NCBI GenBank assembly: GCA_905182995.1
Contig: CAJJDP010000026.1
Location: 190,442 to 254,441, forward strand
DNA: 64,000 nucleotides
DNA from: Paramecium octaurelia
Lineage: Eukaryota; Ciliophora; Oligohymenophorea; Peniculida; Parameciidae
Reading direction: 5' to 3'
Shown one piece after another: positions 11,984 to 23,033 of the stretch; the stretch's first letter is position 1, and each line of letters opens with the position of its first letter. Below the pieces are notes generated by a model. That model searched no databases. It was not told the DNA's origin and saw nothing but the letters and a program-made list of their open reading frames with translations. A program made the translations under genes and the position numbers.

Positions 11984-12559
11984 ATGAGAGAGTAAAAAAT
12001 ATTATCTAATAGAGTTTATAGTCAGAATTAAGAGCCCTTTATATTAAATTAGGAATATTTTATGTATTTTTAATTTTTGATTTGATTTGGTCATCCTTTA
12101 TTGAACCAACCACAATGAATCAAATCTCGCAAGATACAAAATAGGGGGAAACTCAAATATTATGGATGAGTGCCCTTCACATCATAATAACAGGAATCAT
12201 TTTTGTTTTGTTTTGCACTTTGATGTGGCAAACTTAGCCGCTTAAATTAGGTATGGTCAAACTTCTAGTTAAGTATGATAAATTTAAAATTAAGGGATTT
12301 TTTGTATGTCTTTTTGATTAGCGGAGTAATGCTTATCTTAGTGGTGATTGAGAGAGTAGCCATATTTATTTCTAATACTACATCAAACTCTGTGATTGTG
12401 GAAGTAATCAAACAAAATTGGTCAAGTTTCTTTTATCAACTCTTTTTTTATATAAGATTTATAATCAGACCAATTTATTTATTTGTGATGTTACATGGAT
12501 CAATGAAAATTGCAAAACCCTATTATCACATGAGAAACCCCGAACTTTTCCTTAATTGA
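11984..12559 (+). CDS. Four-helix membrane protein, unknown family
   Basis: The product is 176 residues after removing a 23-nt intron right after the third codon and a 22-nt intron (GTATGATAAA...TTAAG). Four hydrophobic helices are visible: LGIFYVFLIFDLIW, ALHIIITGIIFVLFCTLMW, FLYVFLISGVMLILVVI and FYIRFIIRPIYLFVMLHG. The arrangement resembles the second half of a 7-TM protein, but no diagnostic motif was found. The first intron choice is the least certain part. It ends 57 bp before the HOOK gene. Confidence 0.5.
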
Positions 12560-12616
12560 AAATGAATATAAATAATTTATAGTTTTATTTTAAATAAAAT
12601 TCAATAATTATTTTAT

Positions 12617-14654
12617 ATGAATAGTAAACAACTAAAGCAAATTTCCTCTATTTTAAATTTAGTAAGAATAACATTCTAAATAGATCAATTCCTTTTAATT
12701 TATTCAACCAAAACTTAATCAGCTTTCAGATTTAAGTTCAGGAATTGCTTTATAATAAATGTTATATCACATGTATTATCAATTATCTTTATTTAGTTTT
12801 GAGATTGAAATTTAATTGGAATAAAATGATAATTGGGAAATGTAGATGAAAGAAATTAAGGAATTATGGAATGCATTTGAAAGCAAACTTAAACTTCCAT
12901 AAAAGCCAAATTTTCTCCAGGTTGTCAAAAATAGAAATGAATAGTGTATTTTGGAGATGGTAATGAATATTTAAAAATATAATAGATGGTAAGCCTATTA
13001 TAAGCTATAATACATTCTCCATATTCAAGTGAATTGGTCACTCCGATGATGCAACTAGATTAAGAAACATAAATGGTTCTATTAAAATTAATATAAGAAG
13101 AGCAATCTTCATTGACATTAGATCAAGAGTCAAAGATATCAGATGAAGTGTTACGTAAATTCGAAGAATTAGAGTATGAAAATTAGAAATTGAATCAAGA
13201 ATTACTGCTTTCAAAAGAATAGTATGAAATGGAGAAAAAAAAGATGAAGGAAGATATGGAAATAGTGCAAGCAGATATAGAAACAAGATAAAAAACAATA
13301 AATTCTTTGAATGAAGATTTGAATCAAATTTATGAAGTTACACAAACAAATTCAGTTAGTGAAGTTTGTGAGTACATTCATAATAGAATTGATGATATCA
13401 AAGGAATGTAATAAATAATAGAAACCTTAAAAAACGACCAACAATAAGAGAAAGATGTGCATGAGGAGATAGTTAGAGATTTGAGAAATAAATTGGAGGC
13501 AGGATATAGAAAATACACCTAGATGCAAAAATTAGAAAAATATTGTGAACAACTTAAAACTTAATTGTCTGAGTCTCTTCAAGAATAAACTAAAAACAAG
13601 GAAAACTTGAAGTAAAATTCAAAGTTGAAAGAAGAGAATATTGAATTAACTAACAAAGTTACTTAATTACAATAAAAATTGGACTCTCAAAAATAGTTAC
13701 AAAAATAAAATTAAAAAATCTAAAGCTAATAGGAGTTTGATATTTCCAAAGCCAGATCAGAGAATGAATCTTTGAGTAGATAATTGAAATTGAGAGAATA
13801 AGAAATATTTAAATTGAAATAAGAAATAATAGATTTGGAACACAACATCCACAATAAAACAGAATAATCCTAATTGGAAAACAGCTCAGTTATGTTGCAC
13901 TCTCTTAATGATGGAGAAGAAAGAAGAAACTTTAGTGGAATCTTCACTCCAAAAAGGAACCTTGGATTAGAATTATCCTAATTAATCACGAAATCTAATT
14001 ATTTGATAGAAGGAGATCAGAAACTCAAACTTGATGTTCATACATAAACTGATGACAATTATGAATCCTCTACTCTCCTCAAGAAATAGGATTCTAGTTT
14101 TGACGAAGAGATTCTATCATCATAATTATCTTTCTGGAAAACCTAATGTTCTGACTTGCTAGCAGAGCGAGCATTGTATGAGGAGAAGTAAAATTAATTA
14201 CACAAAGAGATGAAGGAATTACAAATTAAATTAGAATAATTTTTTATTGAATAGCATAAGTATGAATAAGAATTATAGGAGGCTAAGGATAAAGTGTTGA
14301 GTTTAATAGAGGTAAATTTCAACTTATTTATTATAGGATAACAATGTAATTAGAAGTTAGTTCGAGTAATCCTTACAAAAAATAGCTTTGCAAGACAAAC
14401 AACTAGTGGAATTTCCTTAGATAAAAGAGTAATTGAAGGGAGCCTTACAAAAATTAGAAAAAACTGAGGAATAACTTAGAATGAAAAAGAAAAAGAAAGT
14501 GCCCATAAATCAATCTTCGTTGATGAATAAACAGCTTGAAATCACGAAGAAGACTTATGAAGAATTGCTATTAATTAAATAGGAAGAACTGTAGTTGTTG
14601 GCTGCATCGATCTAAGATATAATCATTAATTATAATGTTTCCTAAATCTTGTGA
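12617..14654 (+). CDS. HOOK-domain coiled-coil protein (dynein adaptor type)
   Basis: The start is at 12617. Three introns (22, 26 and 25 nt) are removed to give 654 residues. The first ~150 residues form a HOOK-type domain: a helical start, the LSDLSSGIALQQML segment that matches the conserved D(L)SDGVAL helix, and a later LLQAIIHSPYSSELV helix. The remaining ~500 residues are almost continuous coiled coil. In other eukaryotes HOOK proteins link dynein to cargo membranes. The first intron is needed to join the start to the HOOK motif, which supports the model. The last 20 bp overlap the start of the kinase gene in another frame. Confidence 0.75.
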
Positions 14655-16208
14655 TGAATTATATCAATGTCGTCTATTCAAAAAATTGTTCCTTGGTTCA
14701 TCCACTCGTTACTTCTATGTCTTTTCTGACAGAGTGATCGCAAATAAAGTAGAAATTAGAACTATTTCTACTCTTAGGATTCCAATAGAAAACGAACAGA
14801 TCGGATATTTTCTAACACCAATACCAATAGATTGATTTGGAGATACACAAATGAGTAGCCATTAAAATTAAAGGGACTGATTTTTGACTGTGGCGATTTA
14901 TAATTTGAATATTTCGGAGAGGATCAAACACTTCGTGAATTGAAAAAAAATGTTTCTAAACTCTTTTTTTAAGCAAAAGTCTAAGAAGAATATATGGCTT
15001 AATAAGTGATTGGATAGGGAAATTATGCCTTAGTATTTAAAAGCTGATTTTTATATTAGGTTCTTGAATTACAGCATTTACATTCAGATCAAAGATTTGC
15101 ATCCAAATGTATTGATAAAAAGAAAGTATAGGCTATCGAATAAGGAGAAGTAACACTATTGTTCTATATTAAGTAATCAGTCTAAAATGAGATTAAAATC
15201 ATGAGAATATTAAGTCCGCACAAATCACTCATAAATCTCATTGAAGTTTATGAAGGAGACAACAATATATACTTGATAATGGATTTAGCTTAAGGTGGAA
15301 GTTTGTATAAGGAAATGAAAAATAAAGTAAGTCTTTATAGTAGAGAAGAAGTTCAGAATGTAATTATTTCATAATTATAAAAGATCATGTATTAGATTTT
15401 ATCAGGATTACATTATATACATTCGAAACGAATTATGCATAGAGATTTAAAACCAGAAAATATATTATTTAGAGAAAAAGGGAATCTGAATACCTTGACC
15501 ATTGCTGATTTCGGTCTCTCCGTAGAAATAGATGCCTTTCCATACTTATATCCAAAATGTGGTACTCCAGGATTTGTGGCTCCAGAAGTTGCTAATCTGA
15601 TTGATAAAACCTAGCCATACACAGCTGCTTGTGACATATTCTCGGCAGGTGTCATATTTCATATTTTACTTTTGGGAGAAGGATTATTTGTAGGAAATGG
15701 TCATTAAGAGATTTTGAGAATGAATAAAGAATTTTAAGTGGACTTTTCAAAACCGAAATATCAATAATTAGACTACGATGCAAAGGATCTATTGTAAGAT
15801 ATTGATTAGTAATCTAGATTCAAAATGACTGCTTATAATTTCTTGTAGCGTTATACTTCTGAGCAATGTCTGTAACATCCGTTCTTTTAAAATAATGGCA
15901 AGTAACAATCATAATAAAAAATAACTTAATTCAATACTTCCTAAATTGAAGAAAGTCCCAATAAAGATTCCTTTAACCAATATCTATAAAATTACAATAG
16001 TCCTAATTAAAAATTAATAAGTCAAGATAGTAAGAAACTATCTATAGTTACTCGAACTCCACTTTATGGTCCTAAAGCTGTTACTCCTTAGGTACAAATT
16101 CAAAACGACATTTTGGAAGAGCTAAGTCCCTTAAGTCATTTTTCTTTGGATTAAGAATAATAAGGTGGGTAAGAAAATGATAACCACTAAATTGCTAATA
16201 CTAAATGA
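14635..16208 (+). CDS. PH-domain Ser/Thr protein kinase, CAMK-like
   Basis: After removing introns of 29, 27 and 24 nt, the product is 497 residues. The first ~110 residues look like a PH domain ([17 protein letters not shown] ... [11 protein letters not shown]). The kinase domain follows: GQGNYALV glycine loop, FASKC with the ATP lysine, HRDLKPEN catalytic loop, [16 protein letters not shown] (APE) and a conventional C-lobe. A Q/N/S-rich tail ends at TGA 16206-16208. PH domains target kinases to phosphoinositides. All catalytic residues are present. The only in-frame start lies inside the 3' end of the upstream HOOK gene. Confidence 0.82.
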
Positions 16209-16290
16209 TTATTATATTATTTACAATCGATAAAATTATCTCATTTTGCTAGTGTAAAGAAACCGATTATTTTACTTACTATGAAGTGAA

Positions 16291-16559
16291 ATGAGAGAAA
16301 AGCACAAATCCTTTGTGAACCAGAGGAAATTAGCGTATATATAGGAATACTTAGATCAAAATTATAGTAATGAGCAGCATTATATAGATAATAGCAATTT
16401 ATTTGATTCAAATGATTATTAAACCTCAATAAACCTCCTATTTGAATTTAAGGTCTATTAAAAGAGTCAATAGATATTAAATTAAGTAAAATAATTAATA
16501 TCGAATTTAAATAGTACATAATACTAAAAAGAAAATAAAAATAGTGTTATAATGATTGA
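16291..16559 (+). CDS. Small gene of 79 residues, unknown function
   Basis: The ATG at 16291 is followed by a polar, helix-prone frame (MREKHKSFVNQRKLAYIQEY). A good 29-nt intron (16486-16514) leads to a short last exon ending QKQCYND and TGA. The last exon lies in the segment shared with the second histidine kinase copy, so the same C-terminal octapeptide occurs at 18579-18602. It converges on the first histidine kinase with a 25-bp gap. Function unknown. Confidence 0.4.
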
Positions 16560-17575
16560 TAATTTAACAATATTTACTTAACAATCATAAATTATTCTCT
16601 AAAATTACCCTTTAGATGACATCTTTAGAGATTGGTTTTACTAGAAATTCTTGAATTCCAATTTTTTTACTTTCTTCATCGAATTGAGATTTTTCATAAC
16701 CAGAAACTATAAATATTTTGATTTTTGCATTAAATTATAAAATTTAAGCAGATGCCTATAATCCATCTAGACCAGGCATTTCCATATCCATGAAAACAGT
16801 ATTATATCCTTAACAATTTTGATTGCACTTCTTTGATTTCACAGATTCTATGGCTTCTATACCACTATTATTTTTATCAATTTAAGTTTTTGTACTAAAA
16901 TAGATATAAATAAATTTACAATTATTGTATTTGCCTTTCTAAACTGTTTTAATTAAATACGTTAGCATCAACAATCAAAATATGTTGGCAATTAATTTTA
17001 TCGATCAACTTTTAATCATCAGCAAAAGAATTTTGATCGTGATTAAAAGTCATTCTAAATTATGATAATTAAATATGTTTATCAAACAAAGGAGATTCGT
17101 TTTCTGTAATCTCAACTTATTATAACTTTGATGAATTTATTTTTGCATGAAATTATTTAATTTTTAATATCAAATAAAAGTAACTCTGTTTAGTATCTCT
17201 GGCAATAACTTTTAATCCTTAACCATCAGATGATAATTGTTATGCTATTTTATCACTAATTACAAGTCCTAATCCAACCCTCTTTATATCTAATTTCTAA
17301 TTGAAGCTATTTTGATCTTATTACGACATTCCAATTCCAGTATCTTCGACTCCAACATCAACTAAGAATCCTCTTTATGTAATTTTAATTGAAATGCTTC
17401 CTTCTATTGTGAATTTCATCGCATTTGCTAAAAGATGAATAATTATCCATTTCAATCGATTTTTATCAGTGTATATATATAAAGGTTTTATATTAGTTTT
17501 TAAAGTTAAATTTATATTTTTTTGCTCTGCTTATAATTAAAACATCTTTATGCATTCCTCTCCTAATTATATGAC
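16534..17575. repeat. Tandem duplicated segment, copy A
   Basis: Copy A carries the receiver and ATPase halves of the first histidine kinase. It matches 18577-19660 closely with scattered substitutions and a ~54-bp internal deletion. Homology stops abruptly at the codons for QLGEECIKMF, upstream of which the two kinases are unrelated. Confidence 0.85.
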
Positions 17576-18208
17576 ATTGATATTTTAAAAATCATCAAAA
17601 ACCTTAATCTTCATAACCTTTTCTTAATACTCTTACTATAAATTGATTCTCATATCTTTGGGATCCATCAAATTATCTCGAATTTCCCAAAAAATGTTCT
17701 TCAATTAGTCAGATACATAATCATAATTATTATGATCTCTTTTTATTGAAATTTCATAAAAAATATTTTTATTAAATACTTCATAATTTAACAGATTTTA
17801 ATATGGCTCACCTATGTCCTTTATGCCTATTAAAATAAATTTTTTAAACGATCTGTTCTTTATTACTTCGACCAATTCATGAAGTTTATTCCAATCAAAC
17901 TTCTCTTATTCACAAAAAATAAAGACGATTACAATCAATTTGTAATCATACATTATTTTCTCGTAGACATTCATGGAAACATTTATAAAGAGATTATCAA
18001 TATCATATGAATCAGCATCTTAAAAAGGCTCAAAGTCATGGACATTTTTTGTGAATTAAATTTGTAATTAGTTATTTCCAAGATCACCAAAAATGTTATT
18101 ATGAGCATTGAGAATTTCATGATATGTCGATCTCATAGACTTAATACCAGGTAATAATGTTATGAGAAAATCATATTTTACCTTCCTAAATTCATCATGA
18201 TTATACAT
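16585..18208 (-). CDS. Degenerate hybrid histidine kinase lacking the phospho-acceptor histidine
   Basis: Start 18208, stop 16585-16587. One 25-nt intron (16895-16919) is removed, giving 532 residues. The C-terminal half has a GHKL ATPase (N box LLANAMKF, G1 DTGIGM, G2 GLGLVIS) and a receiver with the phosphorylatable Asp in FMDMEMPG and the conserved Lys in LVKPIS. Compared with its neighbour at 18628-20751, the H-box segment has been replaced by an unrelated N-terminal region. The F box between G1 and G2 is deleted, and the acidic pair of the receiver reads VDA rather than VDD. It probably cannot autophosphorylate. It may act as a phosphorylation target or a decoy, or it may be decaying. 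Confidence 0.78.
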
Positions 18209-18291
18209 ATTTTTAATATGTTATTTTAATTCATTATTTAATAATATGATTTTGAAATTCTATAATTATATATATATTTTTTATAGAATAG

Positions 18292-18464
18292 TATTCTGAG
18301 AAATAATGATCTAATTGTAATGTTTCAATGAAATAGAAAAAATAAATTAATATTATTAGAATTGATAAGGATTATTTTTTGAATTTATTATTTTAGAATG
18401 CTAGTATAAACGAATAGAAATAAAATGTAAGTATGATATAAGATTTAAATCATTATTAAAAGAC
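18292..18464. repeat. Dispersed 173-bp repeat, copy 1
   Basis: This segment matches 24880-25052 over 173 bp with very few differences. It sits between the start of the first histidine kinase and a plus-strand fragment. A short matching block (GATTTTGAAATTCTAT) also lies just upstream of each copy, suggesting that a longer intergenic unit was duplicated. Confidence 0.85.
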
Positions 18465-18602
18465 GAAAAAATTCTTGAAGATTCAAATGTTAAATTTGAT
18501 GAATTAATTTAGAAAGATTTAAATCAAAAGTAATTTTTAAATAGAATACTTGAGAATATGAGAATAGGAGATAATAAATAAAAATAGTGTTATAATGATT
18601 GA
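18382..18602 (+). pseudogene. Probable gene fragment ending in QKQCYND
   Basis: The plus-strand frame encodes a charged helical peptide (SLLKDEKILEDSNVKFDELI ... RILENMRIGDN) and ends at TGA 18600-18602 with the same last residues as the gene at 16291-16559. No start codon is in frame, and an upstream TGA interrupts the frame within the 173-bp repeat. It may be the 3' exon of a broken gene, or a gene whose first exon I cannot place. It ends 25 bp from the second histidine kinase. Confidence 0.35.
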
Positions 18603-19660
18603 TAATTTAACAATATTTACTTAACAATCATAAATTATTCTCTAAAATTACCCTTTAGATGACATCTTTAGAGATTGGTTTTACTAGAAATTCTTGAATT
18701 CCAATTTTTTTACTTTCTTCATCGAATTGAGATTTTTCATAACCAGAAACTATAAATATTTTGATTTTTGCATTAAATTATAAAATTTAAGCAGATGCCT
18801 ATAATCCATCTAAACCAGGCATTTCCATATCCATGAATATAGTATTATATCCTTAACAATTTTAATTGCACTTCTTTGATTTCACAGATTCTATGGCTTC
18901 TATACCACTATTATTTTTATCAATTTAAGTTTTTGTACTAAAATAGATTTAAATACATTTACAATTATTGTATTTGCCTTTCTAAAATGTTTTAATTAAA
19001 TACGCTATCATCAACAATCAAAATATGTTGGCAATTAATTTTATCGATCAACTTTTAATCATCAGCAAAAGAATGTTGACCATTATTAAACGTCATTCTA
19101 AATTATGATAATTAAATTTGCTTATCTAGCAGTGGTGACTCTTGTTCTTGAATTATGACTTTCTCCAACCGTGATAAATTTATTTTTGCATGAAATTATT
19201 AAACTTTTAATATTAAGTAAAAGTATGAGCCATGATCTAATTATGTGGCATCTTTAGAAACAACTTTTAATCCTTACGCATCATAAGATAATTACTGTGC
19301 TATTTTATTACTTATTACAAGTCCTAAACCAACCCCTTATTCATTTAATTTTTAATTTTCGCTATCTTTAATTTTTCCAAAAGCCTTAAACAGTTTATTT
19401 TGATTTTATTACGAGATTCCAATTCCAGTATCTTCAACTCCAACATCAACTAAAAATCCTCTTTATGTAATTTTAATTGAAATGCTTCCTTTTGATGTGA
19501 ATTTCATCGCATTTGCTAAAAGATTTATAATTATCTATTTCAATCGATTTTTATCAGTGTATATAAATAAAGGTTTTATATTAGTTTTTACAGTTAACTT
19601 TATATTTTTTTGCTCTGCTTATAATTAAAACATCTTTATGCATTCCTCTCCTAATTATAC
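18577..19660. repeat. Tandem duplicated segment, copy B
   Basis: This copy corresponds to 16534-17575 and includes the 3' half of the second histidine kinase plus the last exon of the convergent plus-strand gene. It keeps the F box that copy A has lost. Confidence 0.85.
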
Positions 19661-20751
19661 GATATCTATAGTTTTTAGATTTAAACTAAAGGTTTCATTC
19701 TTAATCTATGCTAAATCAAGTAAATCATTTGATAAGTTTAGCATATAATATGAGTTTTCCAAAACTATTTTGAGAGGCTGCAATAAAGAATTGTTTAAAT
19801 TAGTATCCTCCATCATATTTTAAAGTACATTTATCATAACATTCAAAGGTGATCTAAATTCATGGCTTACAAAAGATAAGATCTTAGATTTAGATTAATT
19901 GATTTCAAAAAGCTCCTTTATGTTTTTCCTATGCACAACATCTCTTGCAATCACAAGAAGTAAATCTTCACCCCCTATTGTGACAAGCATTTCAACAGTT
20001 TTTTTCGTGTTATCAATCTCAAAATTTGTTTCTATTATCAAAGCTTCTACTTTACCGTTTATTTCAAATCGCACTTTCTTGGTATTATATACGTAAAGTA
20101 AACATTTATAAATAGTATTAAGCTAATTTAAATGATTGATTTTACTTAAGTTGTTAAGGATCTTAACCTTGGGGAAACAGAATGGAGTCCTACAGATTTT
20201 TAATCTTACTTGATTTCTGTAACAAAGTATTATTAAGGATTAAATTTGGAAGATCTTTTCATATTTTTGTATTATTATTATGCGAAACTTTAAAAAGATA
20301 ATAATGAGTTTCTAGGATTAACTGGAGAGTCATCGCTCAAAACTTCGCTTGTTGTTTTTTCAAAAAATTACAGCAAATCTGAATTGTTTTTCTAAAACAT
20401 AGCTCTACTTATTTAATTTTAATAATCAATTCGCGGTTTATAAATATGAGGTTCTTCTGATTTTTCAAATTTTATAATAATTACTGCTTCAGTTAAAATA
20501 TCCAACAATAAATTTTGATCTATTTACTAGTATAATTAATATTTTTAGATAGTTTACTTTCTATCTGTAAGTATTTCACTTAGATCTTAAAATGAAGATC
20601 TTTTTGTATCTTGCTTTATACATTCCTTCTTTTTTTAATTTTGGTATTGTTTTGGCATTATTTTTTCATCAATAGTTGATAAAATATTCTACTTTTGTTC
20701 CTAAATTTAATGTCCTTTCATCTCTTGCAATAAGAAAATAAAAATTGCCAT
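18628..20751 (-). CDS. Hybrid sensor histidine kinase with receiver domain
   Basis: The start at 20751 is provisional. Two introns (20123-20145 and 18938-18962) are removed, giving 691 residues. The N-terminal ~320 residues are Q/S-rich and include a PAS-like region (FEINGKVEALI ... LLLVIARDV). The H box SFVSHEFRSPLN carries the phospho-acceptor His. The ATPase has N box LLANAMKF, G1 DTGIGI, F box LFKAFGKI and G2 GLGLVIS. The receiver has ILIVDDS, FMDMEMPG-type Asp and the K of VKPIS. All catalytic parts are present. No membrane segment was seen, so it is probably cytosolic. It is the intact relative of the copy at 16585-18208. Confidence 0.85.
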
Positions 20752-23033
20752 ATTTAATTTTTAATTTACAATCTTACAATAATAATCAATGCTTCTTTAC
20801 TCTTTTGTATCCTCTTTGGAGTAAAAAAAGCTTAAAAAAAGAATAAAGAGTAGAAATTTAGAAATTACTTACCAAAATGCCTTTCTAATTTGCTAATTTT
20901 AATAGTTATTTAGTAAGTACATTATAATTATATATGAATAATTAGAATCTACATTATCAATGCCATATTTAATTGATTCTACTTAAAAGAGAATAACATT
21001 AATCAAAATGAACACAAATTATAAAGCCCTTTAATTAACAGTCTCATTATTAATGAAAAACAGCTCCAATGCTATTTGGAATAAAAAATTTGACATCATT
21101 AATATTATGTATTGATCCCATTGATAATAATATGATAGAAGTTATCTAACGAAGTGATATATTAGTAAAAGTATCATAGTTAGTTGCACCTTAAAAGGGG
21201 CTGATAATTAATATTTAAACATAAATCAAATTTTAAAGAATAATTAATATATTTACATAAAATATTATCTAATACATTTTAGAGTAAGTTAACCAACATT
21301 CAAAATAGTGGCATAAAAACAAAAATAATTTAAAGAGCGACATATAAATTATTGTTATTAAGAAGTCAAATCTCATTACAAACTTATATCTTTATAAATT
21401 AGGAAATCTTAAAATTGAATTTATTCTTCAGATATAAATGATATTTTTAAAGGATTGGATTTATTTTGATCATTTTCATTCTCTTCACCATTAGAACATA
21501 TGATATTTTAAACAGTTGATAAGCATATTTAATAACATGCTTATCAAGCTTAATTCAATTCGAAATAATAATTAGGAAATTTAATGTAACTTCAATTTTT
21601 AACCAAATCACTTACACAAATGTCTTTAGCAAATTATTTAATTGCCCTTAAAAAAATTACATCTCTAAAAATCATATTATCTAGCCGTTTGAATTCAGTA
21701 ATTTATCAGAGCATTAAAATCTTTTATTTTACTCTTTAAACATCAATCACTATAGTTTATAAGATTATTAAAAATTGATATATTCCTTGAATCATTAAAT
21801 ACTGGTTAAAAATTATTGCAGTTAATTAAAAATTAATTAAGACATCAATGCATTTAACTTTTTCTCATCTTTTTATTGAAAATTTTAGATTTTGTTCATC
21901 TCTCTAGAAAAAATTTAACAAAATAAAATATAAATCTATTTCTGTCTTTAATTTCGTATTATTGAATATTATTAATATATATTTTGTTCATAGTTCATAT
22001 ATAAAAGAAAATAAATTATTGAGAATATTATTAAACTAACTAATTTATGTCTTTAATTTATGAAAAAATAATTAGTAGTTGTTGCGAGTAAATAAAGTAC
22101 GGCATATTTTAAAGTGTAGGAATCGATTATGTTGCGAATACTGTGCTAACATTGATATGGAATAAATTTTATAGGAAAAAGTTGGAAATTTATTAAATAA
22201 TTAAACTATTTCTAAAAAGACCAACATATTTTAATTAAAAGTTAACTTTTTCTGAATGTAGAAAAATTAAGTTAGAGAAAGTTACTGCGAGAAAAATTAT
22301 ATCAATTGTTTTTTTTTGAAGATTTATGAAAAACATGAATTTTGAAAAGCCTCAGATAGAAATTCATTTTTGTATAAAATTATATTTATATGATTTAATA
22401 AATATTTTTAAATGCTCTTCTAACATTCCAAATTTTTTTGAACAAAATATTCTCTACTTATTGGAAGCTTTATAGACTCAATAATGATGAATATTAATAA
22501 ATATATTTTCTATCCAAATAAACAATTCGGATATTTTTATTATACTCAAAAATCTAATGATCTAATCAATCAATAAATGTTAACCCTAAATGTCTAATAT
22601 TCAATAGAAGATTGTGTTCATAGTTTTTTTAGGAGAAGTAAAATCTTATAATTTTAATTTTAAACCGTTAGCTCGTACTAAAATCTTCAAATAGCATTAT
22701 TATAGAAAATAAAACTCATCTATAAATATAAACTAATTAAACAATTTGATTTATAAATTGATTATTATTACAATATTTTATTGAAACTTAACTTGAACTA
22801 TATGAATTCTAAATTAAATAAGAGAAGTAGTTAATATTTTAAGACCTTTTATTTTTTCAATAACTAATATTTTCAGTAACTAATCTTTCATTTAAACTTG
22901 AATATATATATCATTGTAAACCCAAAACCAGCCATTAAATATAAAAATGATTCTAATTTTATCCTAAAATTGTAAAAGAAATAGAATAAAACACCCCCAA
23001 AAATATCAACTAATTATTATTATAATCATATTA
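20752..23033. other. Gene-poor AT-rich interval of 2.3 kb
   Basis: This is the longest stretch without a solid gene. It holds low-complexity AT sequence, a possible minus-strand relic near 21600-21720 (frame reading RDVIFLRAIKQFAKDICVSD) and a small minus-strand open frame at 21988-22152. A patch near 22075-22160 is less AT-rich than its surroundings. Upstream exons of the second histidine kinase could also lie near 20780-20880. Confidence 0.4.
21988..22152 (-). CDS. Possible 54-residue peptide
   Basis: The minus-strand frame opens at 22152 and stops at 21988-21990 with no intron. The product is basic and mixed (MLAQYSQHNRFLHFKICRT). With only one stop codon in this genetic code, frames of this length arise by chance, so the support is weak. 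It is listed because composition at its 5' end is less AT-rich than the surroundings. Confidence 0.18.

Noticed and set aside
12275-12559. A start at ATG 12275 for a 94-residue membrane protein
   Set aside because: A 22-nt intron joins this frame to an upstream exon with two more membrane helices, which explains the sequence better.
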